From Gloeobacter morelensis MG652769 (GTDB taxonomy: Bacteria; Cyanobacteriota; Cyanobacteriia; Gloeobacterales; Gloeobacteraceae): 64,000 nucleotides of DNA. Below the pieces are notes generated by a model. The model ran no database searches and was not told the origin of the DNA. It saw only the letters and a program-made list of their open reading frames with translations. Positions within the stretch are counted from its first letter, which is position 1, and the number at the start of each line of letters is the position of its first letter. Location of the stretch: positions 682,001-746,000 of the forward strand of contig NZ_CP063845.1 of assembly GCF_021018745.1 (NCBI RefSeq), written 5' to 3'. Shown here piece after piece: positions 29,058-37,811 of the stretch. A program made the translations under genes and the position numbers.

Positions 29058-29439
29058 TTACGCGACGATTCGCCTCGTACCCAGAGTCGATCGCGAAGAA
29101 TTCATCAACGTCGGGGTAATCGTTTCATGCCCGGCCAGGGCGTTTTTGCAAGCGTACATCGCGCTGGACGAAAAGCGAGCTCTGGCCCTCGATCCCACCC
29201 TCGATCTCGAAGCGATCCGGATGCACCTTGGGACTATACCGGCCGTCTGTGCCGGTGGCGAACAGGCAGGACCGCTCGGCTGCCTGTCGCAGAGAGAACG
29301 CTTTTACTGGCTGATTGCCCCCCGCAGCACCGTCATCCAGATTTCTCCTTCCCACCGTGGCCTTTGCCATGATCCGGCCGCTGTGCTGGAGCACCTGCTT
29401 GAGACTATGGTGCAATCCCCACCCAAAGAAACTCTCTAG
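29035..29439 (+). CDS. DUF3037 protein, partner of the HipA-like kinase
   Basis: 134 residues from a GTG at 29035, preceded by a strong ribosome site (GGAGGAGG, 29021-29028), inside the 3' end of the kinase gene. The sequence YDYATIRLVPRVDREEFINVGVIV is the DUF3037 opening. The 23-base overlap and shared strand imply strict co-expression with the HipA-like kinase, a pairing found in other genomes. The role is unknown; antitoxin or cofactor is inference. Confidence 0.78.
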   Translation: MHGPVAYDYATIRLVPRVDREEFINVGVIVSCPARAFLQAYIALDEKRALALDPTLDLEAIRMHLGTIPAVCAGGEQAGPLGCLSQRERFYWLIAPRSTVIQISPSHRGLCHDPAAVLEHLLETMVQSPPKETL

Positions 29440-29462
29440 TGGGGTACAGGCGACTCACCCTA

Positions 29463-30188
29463 GCCCATCACCCGCTCAAGAATCCCGCCCACCAGGGCGG
29501 CAAACGGTGGGCTGCTGCGCAATCGCGGCCGGGGCAAGGGCACCGGCACATCCAGCGCCGGCCGTCCCTGCTCGCTGAGCACCACCCGGTCGCACAGGGC
29601 GACGGCTTCCTGCACGTCGTGGGTGACCAGCAGCGCCGTGAACCCGCTCGCCTGCCAGAGCCGCTCGATCAGCTGCTGCATCTCCGGACGGTTCATCGAG
29701 CAGCAACAGCCGCCTTCAGGTTCACCCCGCCCAGCACCGTGCATCCGAGGCGATCGTCTCAGCGACGATGAGCGTCAACCACATCACCCCCAGCGCGAAG
29801 CGCACGCCGATCAAAATCGAAGGCAGCGCTCCAGGAAGCAAAATCTGCCAGAACAGCGCCGCCGGACCGAGGCCGTAGACTCTGCCTATCTCGATCACGC
29901 CCGGATCGACGGAGCACATGCCGTGGTAGGTATTGATATAAATTGAAAAAATACTCCGAGGGCGACCAGGAACACCAGCCAGGCCATTCCGGGCCACCTG
30001 CGCCAATCACTCGCCAGTTTGATCACGGACTGTACCCCCTCGATAGACACCGCCTGTCGGTCGAACCGCCCCCTGGCGCAACGCCACCCAATATGTGCCA
30101 GCGATAAGTACGAAACCGACCCATAACCCGTGCGAAGTACGAAGGTCGGAGCTGATCCACGCGCAAGCCATCGGCTGCTAAGTCTCAT
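29463..30188 (-). pseudogene. Decayed ssuC-ssuB (sulfonate ABC permease and ATPase) remnants
   Basis: In order on the minus strand: a scrambled 5' part ending ARPGMAWLVFLVALGVFF, a frameshift in a T run, then IYINTYHGMCSVDPGVIEIG, PAALFWQILLPGALPSILIG and VRFALGVMWLTLIVAETIA, which is the centre of an SsuC-type permease. The sequence then jumps to the end of the ATPase: LLLDEP, a frameshift and small deletion, then MQQLIERLWQASGFTALLVT and HDVQEAVALCDRVVLSEQG. The Walker A half is gone. Several frameshifts and deletions make it non-functional. Orientation is opposite to ssuE. Confidence 0.75.
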
Positions 30189-30305
30189 TAATCTACCAAT
30201 TTGCCGGAGTATGTCAAGGTAGGTTCAGCGGCCGGCCCGGGTAGACGTAGAATACCTACGCTCATGCGCGTCCGCATCCACCCTGTTTTTGAAGGAGACC
30301 TTGCT

Positions 30306-30833
30306 GTGGCTCGTATCCTGGCTATTTCCGGCAGCCCCTCGCACCCTTCGCGGACCTATTCTTTGATCGAGCACGCCATCGGGCTGCTGCCGTCGGGTAT
30401 CGAGGCGGAGGTGATTGCCGTGCGCGATCTGCCGCCCGAGGTGCTGGTCTTTGCCCGCTTCGACAGTCCTGCTCTTGACGGGCCGAAGGCGCTGCTTGAG
30501 CAGGCGGATGGGCTGATTGTCGCGACTCCCATCTACAAGGCGGCCTACACCGGATTGCTCAAGAGTTTTTTGGACCTGCTGCCGCAAAAAGCCCTCTTGG
30601 GCAAAGCCGTACTGCCCATCGCCACCGGCGGTACGCTCGCCCATCTGCTCGCCATCGACTACGCCCTCAAACCAGTGCTGTCCGAACTGGGAGCGGGCCA
30701 CCTGTTGAAGGGGGTGTACGCCGTGGACAAGCAGATCCAGCGCCAGGCCGACGGCAGCACCGTACTCGACGAAGAAATCGACCAGCGCCTGAGGCAATCG
30801 GTGGTCGATCTGCTCAAAGCGATTGGGGGATAG
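30306..30833 (+). CDS. ssuE: NADPH-dependent FMN reductase
   Basis: 175 residues from a GTG at 30306 with AAGGAGACC just upstream. The flavodoxin-like core reads ARILAISGSPSHPSRTYSLI, GLIVATPIYKAAYTGLLKSF and LPIATGGTLAHLLAIDYALK; this is the SsuE signature. SsuE supplies reduced FMN to the sulfonate monooxygenase SsuD. No ssuD is seen here, and the transporter genes are remnants, so the pathway is probably broken unless other copies exist. Confidence 0.88.
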   Translation: MARILAISGSPSHPSRTYSLIEHAIGLLPSGIEAEVIAVRDLPPEVLVFARFDSPALDGPKALLEQADGLIVATPIYKAAYTGLLKSFLDLLPQKALLGKAVLPIATGGTLAHLLAIDYALKPVLSELGAGHLLKGVYAVDKQIQRQADGSTVLDEEIDQRLRQSVVDLLKAIGG

Positions 30834-31142
30834 AGCGCGCCTCAGCTCGACGATCGTGTGGGCGCTAAGTACCGCATTTTCACGGGCGCCCAGAAGTACA
30901 AACCATAGACCGCTGGATAAGAGCACCAGGCATGGCGGCCTGTCAACCGACAACACGCCGGAATCTCCCACGCGGACAGCCCAATCATTGGGGTCGATGC
31001 AGTGGTTCTAGAAAGCGGACGGGCGGCAATTGCGTGCAACTGCCTAGGTGGTTCGCTCGATTCACAATTTTGCATTTTCATGTCAGGCTCGAAGGTGGCT
31101 GTACATTCAGTAAACCAAGTCGGCGAGCAGGTCGTATTCTCC
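30834..31142. other. 309-bp gap before the SGNH hydrolase
   Basis: No gene supported. Frames on both strands are short and lack family motifs; the SGNH hydrolase frame stays open back to 31002, but those residues look non-coding. Confidence 0.5.
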
Positions 31143-32681
31143 ATGCATTCCTATAAGATAAACCCCTCAAAAACTGGAAGATTCTACAGGGAAGGCACTG
31201 GCTATTCAAGGCTGAGTTGCTACATCAAAACTTCGCTCCGAACTTGGATTTGTGGTGTGCTACTTGCCGGAACGGGCTTCGGTGCACCTGCATTTGCGCA
31301 GGTTCTGCCGGGAAATCCGGCAAAAGTTATGCCCTTGGGAGATTCGATTACCGAGGGTTATACCGTTTCGGGAGGCTACCGCAGCGATCTGTGGGACAGT
31401 CTGGTTTCTGAGGGTAGCGATGTCGATTTTATCGGTTCTCAAACGAGTGGTCCATCCAGCCTCGGCGACAAAAACCACGAGGGCCATCCCGGCTATTTTA
31501 TTGATCAAATCGCGGACAATATCGGCAACTGGCTGCCAAAGTACAAGCCGGAGACGGTGCTCTTGCTCATCGGTACCAATGACATCGAAAAAAATAACGA
31601 TCCCAGCGGCGCGCCGGGCCGGCTCAGTGCTCTGATCGACCAGATTTTCGCGCTGCGCCCCACGACGAAACTCTACGTCGCTTCCATCCCGCCGGCTGCC
31701 GACACTACCATCAACCAGCGGGCGCTCGATTACAACGCTGCGATTCCCGGCCTCGTGAACGGCAAAGTCACCCAGGGCAAAAAAATCGTCTACGTGGACA
31801 TCTACAGCGCCCTGACCACCGCCGATCTGGCGGATGTGGTGCACCCCGACGCCGAGGGCTACGCTAAGATTGCCGATCGCTGGTTCGAGGCGCTGCGGGT
31901 TGCAAGCCTTGCAGGCAAACCCAAAAGCGATTTCAGCGACGACGGCCAATGGGACATTCTCTGGCGCAACGGTGCCAACGGCAGGAATACCGTCTGGCTG
32001 ATGAACGGTTCGGCCCGCTCCGTAGTCGTGGAACTACCCGCCGTTTCAGATCCCAACTGGCGGTCGGCCGGGACGGCCGATTTCGACTTCGACGGCAAAC
32101 CCGACATCCTCTGGCGCAACACCAAAACGGGAGCCAATTCTGTTTGGTTGATGAACGGGACGCAGTACCGCGCGGCTATTTCCCTGCCCACGGTGGGCGA
32201 TCCGAAGTGGCAGATTGCCGGGGCTGCGGACTTCAACTTCGACGGCAAACCGGATATCCTCTGGCGCAATCAAGCCACTGGTGCCAATTCCGTCTGGTTG
32301 ATGGACGGAGCAGTCTACCGGGCGGCCGTCACTTTACAGGCGGTCGCCGATCTGGGCTGGCAAATCGGTGGCACGGGCGACTTCGATGCCAACGGCACCC
32401 CGGACATCCTCTGGCGCAACACCGCCACTGGTGCCAACGCCCTCTGGAAGATGAACGGCCTCGCTTTTTTGGGCAGCGTTTCTGTGGCGTCGGTGAGCGA
32501 TCTGGCCTGGCAAATCGCCGGGGCGGGTGATTTTAGCGGCGATGGCAAACCCGACATCCTCTGGCGCAACACCGCCACCGGCAGCAACGCCCTGTGGCAG
32601 ATGGATGGCAACGCCTTCGTCCAATCCTTCCCGCTCGAAGCGGTGGGCGATCTAGCCTGGCAGATCGGAGGACCGCGCTGA
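31143..32681 (+). CDS. Secreted SGNH hydrolase with five FG-GAP/VCBS-like repeats
   Basis: 512 residues from the ATG at 31143, with a signal segment ending near AFA-QVLPG (cleavage around residue 52). The hydrolase domain has block I PLGDSITEGY, the central GTND (LLIGTNDIE) and block V DVVHPDAEGY, so the Ser, Gly, Asn and His residues of SGNH esterases are present. Residues from about 263 to 512 are five repeats of exactly 50 residues, each with DxxxDGKPDILWRN and a closing W-x-GGT/AGA, which match FG-GAP-like beta-propeller blades that bind calcium or surface glycans. It is probably exported. Confidence 0.85.
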   Translation: MHSYKINPSKTGRFYREGTGYSRLSCYIKTSLRTWICGVLLAGTGFGAPAFAQVLPGNPAKVMPLGDSITEGYTVSGGYRSDLWDSLVSEGSDVDFIGSQTSGPSSLGDKNHEGHPGYFIDQIADNIGNWLPKYKPETVLLLIGTNDIEKNNDPSGAPGRLSALIDQIFALRPTTKLYVASIPPAADTTINQRALDYNAAIPGLVNGKVTQGKKIVYVDIYSALTTADLADVVHPDAEGYAKIADRWFEALRVASLAGKPKSDFSDDGQWDILWRNGANGRNTVWLMNGSARSVVVELPAVSDPNWRSAGTADFDFDGKPDILWRNTKTGANSVWLMNGTQYRAAISLPTVGDPKWQIAGAADFNFDGKPDILWRNQATGANSVWLMDGAVYRAAVTLQAVADLGWQIGGTGDFDANGTPDILWRNTATGANALWKMNGLAFLGSVSVASVSDLAWQIAGAGDFSGDGKPDILWRNTATGSNALWQMDGNAFVQSFPLEAVGDLAWQIGGPR

Positions 32682-32725
32682 GAACGTTTTGCCTGCCCAA
32701 TCGGCCATACTCTAATGTAGAGCTC

Positions 32726-33112
32726 TTACCAAAGACGCCGGACTCCGTATTCGTCCAGAGTTGCATCTGTAGTCACCAATGCCGCGTCTTCGAGCAAGGA
32801 TTGGGCTACCAACATCCGGTCGAAAGGATCTCGATGAAATAAGGGCAATGTCGCAATCGCATGCACAGGCTCTGTTTTGATAGGCAGAAGCTCGATTGCA
32901 TTGGCGTCCAATTGCTTGGGAATCAGCTCTACGAACGGGACATGCAGGGTCAGTTTTCCAAAGCTCACTTTGATGGCTAGTTCCCACGCGCTCGCCACGC
33001 TCAAGAGCCGTGTGTTTGCCAGATCTTTGATCGCCATTCGGGCACGGTCGCTCAGGCGGGGATCCCCACCCACAAACCACAAAAATGCATGCGTATCCAA
33101 AAGCAACTTCAC
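32726..33112 (-). CDS. PIN-domain toxin (VapC type)
   Basis: 128 residues beginning MKLLLDTHAFLWFVGGDPRL, with later ELAIK and DPFDRMLVAQSLLEDA, giving the acidic residues of a PIN ribonuclease site. Together with the Phd-like gene directly upstream this is a type II toxin-antitoxin module. The target RNA is unknown. The start codon follows the antitoxin stop without a gap. Confidence 0.9.
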   Translation of the reverse strand: MKLLLDTHAFLWFVGGDPRLSDRARMAIKDLANTRLLSVASAWELAIKVSFGKLTLHVPFVELIPKQLDANAIELLPIKTEPVHAIATLPLFHRDPFDRMLVAQSLLEDAALVTTDATLDEYGVRRLW

Positions 33113-33343
33113 TTACTGGTAGGCCGCAAAATCATCAAGCGGCTTGTCAAAGTCATCGGCCATCGTAAACAACTCGCGGGCACTGCCGAACCTTGGTTGC
33201 CCCTTGGGCTCGACCGGGACCAGGCGGACTGCCGTTCCGTCCGGATGGACAATGACCACCTCCTGTCCGGCGGCGGCCTGGTGCAGAAGTTCATCGAGCT
33301 GCAGCAGAGCCTCAGAGATTTGCACAGTATACATAAACTTCAA
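33113..33343 (-). CDS. Phd/YefM family antitoxin
   Basis: 76 residues with the Phd pattern: YTVQISEALLQLDELLHQAA (N-terminal DNA-binding part), GQEVVIVHPDGTAVRLVPVE and a short C-terminal acidic tail that should bind the toxin. The first in-frame start is at 33343; MYTVQIS, three codons later, is also possible. Antitoxins of this group repress their own operon together with the toxin. The stop abuts the vapC start. Confidence 0.88.
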   Translation of the reverse strand: MKFMYTVQISEALLQLDELLHQAAAGQEVVIVHPDGTAVRLVPVEPKGQPRFGSARELFTMADDFDKPLDDFAAYQ

Positions 33344-33406
33344 CCTACCGCCAGTTGACCACTGGCAGGCATCTTCATAAATAGGCTTGGCAAACCACTG
33401 GCAGCT

Positions 33407-35215
33407 TCAGCCTTCGAGCTTAAGCACCGCCATGAACGCTTCTTGTGGCACGTCCACCGAGCCGATGGATTTCATGCGCTTTTTGCCTTTTTTCTGCTTT
33501 TCGAGCAGCTTTTTTTTGCGACTGATGTCGCCGCCGTAGCACTTGGCGAGCACGTTCTTGCGCAAAGGGGCGATGTTTTCGCGCGCCACCACCTTCGAGC
33601 CGATGGCCGCCTGGATGGGCACCTGGAACTGCTGGCGGGGGATCAGTTCTTTGAGTTTGGCGGTCAGTTGCCGGCCGACCTCGGGGGCTTTGTCGGCGTG
33701 GGTGATGCAGGAGAGCGAGTCGACCGGCTCGCCGTTGAGCACGATGTCGAGGCGCACCAGGTTGCCCTCGCGGTAGCCGATGAGCTGGTATTCCATCGAG
33801 GCGTAACCGCGCGAGCGCGACTTCATCTGGTCGAAAAAGTCGGTGATCACCTCGGCCAGGGGAATCTCGTAGATGAGCGTGGTGCGCGTCGGGGTGAGAT
33901 AGCGCATGTCCTTAAAAATTCCCCGCCGCCCCTGGCATAGCTCCATCAGCGTGCCCACGAACTCCTGGGGGGCGATCAGTTCGACTTTGACGTAGGGTTC
34001 CTCGATCGAAGTGCGCAGTTGGGCTGGGGGCAAGTCGGCGGGGTTCTGGACATCCAGTACCGTGCCGTCGGTCTTGTTGACCCGGTAGACGACCGAGGGG
34101 GCGGTGGTGACCAAGTCCAGGTCGTACTCCCGCTCCAGCCGCTCCTGGACCACTTCCATGTGCAGCAATCCCAAAAAGCCGCAGCGAAAGCCAAATCCCA
34201 GCGCGCCCGAACTCTCGGGTTCAAAGTGCAATGCCGCGTCGTTGAGGCTGAGTTTGTCGAGCGCCTCGCGCAGGTCTTCGAACTGGTCGGAGTCGGTGGG
34301 ATAGAGCCCGCAGAAGACCACCGGCATCGCCTCCTGATAGCCCGGCAAAGGCGTGGCGGCGGGGTTGGCGACCAGGGTGATCGTGTCGCCCACGCGGGCA
34401 TCCTGCACCAGCTTGATGGCCGCAGCAATGTACCCCACTTCTCCCGCGTGCAGCTCATCTACCGGCACCTGAAAGGGCTTCAGCACACCGATTTCGTCGA
34501 TTTCAAATTCTTTAGCGGAGGCCATAAAACGAATTTTGTCGCCCTTTTTGACCGAGCCGCTCATCACCCGAAAGTAAACGATCACCCCCCGGTAGGCGTC
34601 GTAGTAGCTGTCGAAGATCAGAGCCTGCAAAGGCTCGGCCACCGTGTCTGCGGGCGGCGGAATGCGGTGGACGATGGCCTCCAGGATGTCGTGGATGCCG
34701 ATCCCTTCTTTGGCCGAAGCGCGAATCGCCCCGGTGCGGTCAAGACCGATAATTTCTTGGATCTCGTCGAGGACGCGCTCCGGCTCTGCCCCCGGCAAGT
34801 CGATCTTGTTGAGCACCGGGATAATTTCGAGGTTGTTCTCAAGCGCCAGATAGACGTTGGCAAGCGTCTGCGCTTCGACGCCCTGGCTCGCGTCCACCAC
34901 CAGCAAAGCCCCTTCGCAGGCGGCGAGCGAGCGCGAGACCTCGTAGGTAAAATCGACGTGGCCCGGGGTGTCGATGAGGTTGAGGATGTACTTCTGGCCG
35001 TTGTCGGCGACGTACTCCATGCGGGCCGCCTGCAGCTTGATCGTGATGCCCCGCTCGCGCTCCAGGTCCATGTTGTCGAGGTACTGGGCGGTCATGTCCC
35101 GGTCGCTCACGGTGCCGGTCACCTGCAACAGCCGGTCGGCCAGGGTGGACTTGCCGTGGTCGATGTGGGCGATGATGCTGAAATTGCGAATCTGCGGAAC
35201 GGGGACTGCGGTCAT
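33407..35215 (-). CDS. lepA: Elongation factor 4
   Basis: 602 residues of the translational GTPase LepA, which acts on ribosomes stalled in translocation. G1 [14 protein letters not shown]3 DTPGHVDF and G4 NKIDLP are intact, and the family-specific C-terminal domain ends [19 protein letters not shown]. The ATG at 35215 fits the conserved N-terminus ([15 protein letters not shown]). It stands alone after the toxin-antitoxin pair and marks the return to core sequence. Confidence 0.98.
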   Translation of the reverse strand: MTAVPVPQIRNFSIIAHIDHGKSTLADRLLQVTGTVSDRDMTAQYLDNMDLERERGITIKLQAARMEYVADNGQKYILNLIDTPGHVDFTYEVSRSLAACEGALLVVDASQGVEAQTLANVYLALENNLEIIPVLNKIDLPGAEPERVLDEIQEIIGLDRTGAIRASAKEGIGIHDILEAIVHRIPPPADTVAEPLQALIFDSYYDAYRGVIVYFRVMSGSVKKGDKIRFMASAKEFEIDEIGVLKPFQVPVDELHAGEVGYIAAAIKLVQDARVGDTITLVANPAATPLPGYQEAMPVVFCGLYPTDSDQFEDLREALDKLSLNDAALHFEPESSGALGFGFRCGFLGLLHMEVVQERLEREYDLDLVTTAPSVVYRVNKTDGTVLDVQNPADLPPAQLRTSIEEPYVKVELIAPQEFVGTLMELCQGRRGIFKDMRYLTPTRTTLIYEIPLAEVITDFFDQMKSRSRGYASMEYQLIGYREGNLVRLDIVLNGEPVDSLSCITHADKAPEVGRQLTAKLKELIPRQQFQVPIQAAIGSKVVARENIAPLRKNVLAKCYGGDISRKKKLLEKQKKGKKRMKSIGSVDVPQEAFMAVLKLEG

Positions 35216-35292
35216 GGCAGGTCACAAAAGTTTAAATTCGTCTCAGGTTCAATCGTAGCTTCTGTTGCCCAACTGTAGGAGCAGGCATACCT

Positions 35293-35604
35293 GTGCAGCC
35301 AGAAGAGTGCATCTTCCACATTACCAGCCGCTCCGGGTGGGAGGCGGCCCGAAAAGCAGGCATCTACCGCCATCGGAGCCTGCACAGCGAAGGCTTCATC
35401 CACTGCTGCCGGGCTGAGCAACTGGCCGGGGTGCGCGAGCGCTACTTTGGGGGCCAGGCAGATCTGGTGGTACTCACCATCGACCCCGCCCGCCTCACCA
35501 CCACTGTGCGCGAAGAAGACACCCACGGCCGCGGCGAGACGTTTCCACATCTTTACGGGCCGCTCAACCTCAACGCCGTCGTGGCGGCGGAAGCTGACAG
35601 CTAA
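35293..35604 (+). CDS. DUF952 protein
   Basis: 103 residues from a GTG at 35293. The DUF952 features are IFHITSRSGWEAARKAGIYR, GFIHCCRAEQLAGVRERYF, DLVVLTIDPARL and FPHLYGPLNLNAV. The family is small and of unknown function, with a fold related to ADP-ribosyl-type proteins. It is divergent from lepA and ends five bases before the convergent MarR gene. Confidence 0.85.
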   Translation: MQPEECIFHITSRSGWEAARKAGIYRHRSLHSEGFIHCCRAEQLAGVRERYFGGQADLVVLTIDPARLTTTVREEDTHGRGETFPHLYGPLNLNAVVAAEADS

Positions 35605-35608
35605 GCAA

Positions 35609-36064
35609 TCACGCGAACAAAGTGCGCAGCATTTGGAGGGCTGCAAACAGTTGAGCGCGCTGCGCTTCGCCGACCCCCGCGAAGCGCACCCCGAGATGGG
35701 CGACGTGGGCCGGAAATACCTGCTCGAAAAGCTGTTCTCCCTCCGGGGTGAGGGCAACGGTAAAGCTGCGGCGATTGCCCTCGGCAACGGCGCGCTTGAC
35801 CAGCCCTTTCTCTTCGAGCCGGTCGATGATTCCTGTGAGTGTACCTTTGGTGATGAGCGTCTTTGCTCCCAATTTGCTCATACTCATACCGTCGGTGTTG
35901 CCGAGGGTGCTGATGACATCGAACTGGGGCGGTGTGAGACCCACCGAGCGCACTTGCCGGGCCGAATAATTGGAAAACGTCTGGTAGGCGCGGGCCAGCT
36001 CGTACACGATGGGCAGGAAGCTTTCTTGAGCAGCTCGAATCGTCCTGGCGGAGGAGGGGGGCAT
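35609..36064 (-). CDS. MarR family transcriptional regulator
   Basis: 151 residues from the ATG at 36064, which has AAGGAG ten bases upstream; a frame start at 36100 adds 12. Winged helix: LTPPQFDVISTLGNTDGMSM, SKLGAKTLITKGTLTGIIDR (recognition helix), LVKRAVAEGNRRSFTVALT (wing). Such regulators repress efflux or stress genes and are released by small phenolic ligands. No neighbour is an obvious target; a short inverted sequence TGTTGGGAACA lies just upstream and could be its operator. Confidence 0.9.
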   Translation of the reverse strand: MPPSSARTIRAAQESFLPIVYELARAYQTFSNYSARQVRSVGLTPPQFDVISTLGNTDGMSMSKLGAKTLITKGTLTGIIDRLEEKGLVKRAVAEGNRRSFTVALTPEGEQLFEQVFPAHVAHLGVRFAGVGEAQRAQLFAALQMLRTLFA

Positions 36065-36132
36065 GGCGATCACTCTCCTTACCCGTTCTGTTGGGAACAA
36101 TCCTACCGGGATGGGGGACTTTCTAGCAGAAA

Positions 36133-36585
36133 ATGCTCGAAGCAGGCACTATGGGAACACCAGCCCGCGATGCGGCCATGTCACAGCAAAAGATCGAGGC
36201 CCTTGAGCAAGAAATCGCCCAGCTGCAGGCCGAGGCCCGTACCCAGGCAGCTGCCGAACAATACCTCAGAAGCCAGCTCGCCCAGGCCCTCAGGGCGGTG
36301 GAGCTGGCAAAAAAGCAGCTGATGCTTCTGGAGATGCAGCAGCTGGAGATCCAGTCGCTTCGCAATCAGTTAAGTACTCTTGGCCATCAAGTCGAGTTTG
36401 CGCACGAGCGCGAAGCGCGGTTGGAGCAGCGTCTGCAGGCTGCCGAGGAGGCACTCGCCCTGGCGCGTCGGCAGCGCACTGCCGCTGAGAGCCAGCCGAC
36501 CCGCTACGGCGGCAACCCGAGCCTGCCGGCCTTTTTGCTCAAGCCGGTAGCGGCGGTGGGCGGCGATCAACCCAGTGCCGACTAA
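36133..36585 (+). CDS. Coiled-coil protein of unknown function
   Basis: 150 residues dominated by a long coiled coil (KIEALEQEIAQLQAEARTQA, LAQALRAVELAKKQLMLLEM, QQLEIQSLRNQLSTL), with a proline-rich C-terminus. No family was recognised. The start may be MGTPARD or MSQQKIE rather than MLEAG. The stop overlaps that of the convergent AI-2E gene by four bases. Confidence 0.6.
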   Translation: MLEAGTMGTPARDAAMSQQKIEALEQEIAQLQAEARTQAAAEQYLRSQLAQALRAVELAKKQLMLLEMQQLEIQSLRNQLSTLGHQVEFAHEREARLEQRLQAAEEALALARRQRTAAESQPTRYGGNPSLPAFLLKPVAAVGGDQPSAD

Positions 36586-37712
36586 GTTTGTTTTTCTTGG
36601 ATTGTCGGCAGCGGCGCCTGCCCGGCGGCCTGGGGCACGGGTTGCGGCGGTGCGGTCCAGCGCCGCCAGAGTACCAACAGCAGCGCCAGGCTCACCGGTC
36701 CGACGACAATACCGATGGTACCGAAGGCAAGCAGGCCGCCCAGGACTCCAAAGAACACCAGCAAGATGGGGATGCCGGTACCCTGGCTGATAAACAGCGG
36801 CTTGAGGAAGTTATCGATGGTGCCCACCACCAGTGCACCCCAGAAAAACAGGGCGACGGCCTGCCAGATCTGGCCATTCGCCGCCAACCAGATGACGCAG
36901 GGGAACCAGACCACCGGAGTGGGAATCTGCAAAATTGACAACAGCGCCGCAAGCACACCCAAGATCAAGGCAATTTCGATCCCTGCCACCCAGAGCCCAA
37001 GCCCGGCCAGCAATCCCTGGGCTGCCCCGGTGAGCACCAGCCCGAGGACCACCGCCCGCACAGTCGCCCCCAGCGGCTCGAGCAGCGAGACGAGCGGTTC
37101 ACCGCCAAGCTTCTCGAGCGCTTCTCGCGCCTGACGGACCAGGTCCAGACCGCTCAGGTATAGAAAAAACAGCGTAAAAATGGTCAGGCCCAGGGTGACC
37201 AGAGCACCGCTAATTGCCTGACCGAACCCCGCCAGCCAGGTGAGGATACGCCCGGCCCCGGAGCGCAACCACTGCTGAACTTGCAGCAGATCGACCTCGC
37301 GCAGCCAATTTTGCAGTTGGCCGCCCACCACAGGTACCTGGGCGACCGTCCGGCCGAGGGCGGCGTAGCTCTCCTTGAGGGCCGCGAGACTCATCGAGCC
37401 GTCGGCCTGCACGGTCCGATACAGTTCAATAGCGTCGCTGGCCAGGCTCGCAGCGATCAGCACGACCGGCAGGATCACCGACAGCGACACCAGCAGCGTC
37501 ATCGCGAGCGCGGCGTAGATGCTGCGCTTATCGAGGATTTCGTAGACTTTCTGATACAGCGGCCAGCTCACCAAAGTCAGGATCGCCGCCCAGGCGACGG
37601 CCGGCAAAAACGGACCCAGCACCAGGTATGCCACCCAGGCAAGTGCGCCCGTAACCACCAGCATGGCCCACTGCTGCCTTGTCACCACCGCCTCGCGCTT
37701 GTGTTGTCCCAT
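36582..37712 (-). CDS. AI-2E family transporter (YdiK/PerM type)
   Basis: 376 residues with the family's eight or so helices, for instance LVVTGALAWVAYLVLGPFLP, AAILTLVSWPLYQKV and GTIGIVVGPVSLALLLVLWR; the conserved PxxxP-like loop and IxxKxLxP-type motif occur in the last third (GTIDNFLKPLFISQGTGIPI). Members export autoinducer-2 or related small molecules, or act as permeases of unknown cargo. A proline-rich cytoplasmic tail closes the protein. Single gene upstream of trpB on the same strand. Confidence 0.9.
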   Translation of the reverse strand: MGQHKREAVVTRQQWAMLVVTGALAWVAYLVLGPFLPAVAWAAILTLVSWPLYQKVYEILDKRSIYAALAMTLLVSLSVILPVVLIAASLASDAIELYRTVQADGSMSLAALKESYAALGRTVAQVPVVGGQLQNWLREVDLLQVQQWLRSGAGRILTWLAGFGQAISGALVTLGLTIFTLFFLYLSGLDLVRQAREALEKLGGEPLVSLLEPLGATVRAVVLGLVLTGAAQGLLAGLGLWVAGIEIALILGVLAALLSILQIPTPVVWFPCVIWLAANGQIWQAVALFFWGALVVGTIDNFLKPLFISQGTGIPILLVFFGVLGGLLAFGTIGIVVGPVSLALLLVLWRRWTAPPQPVPQAAGQAPLPTIQEKQT

Positions 37713-37811
37713 CAGCTTAAGGATGCCCGCTGCAGTTTGCTTGTACCCGTAGAACGAGACCAGCCGCCTAATGGCGCGTCTGCAGAAGGAATCATCGGAC
37801 TTTCGCCGATT

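Noticed and set aside
30834-31142. N-terminal extension of the SGNH hydrolase and a minus-strand frame
   Set aside because: No ribosome site or motif; the signal peptide fits the later ATG.
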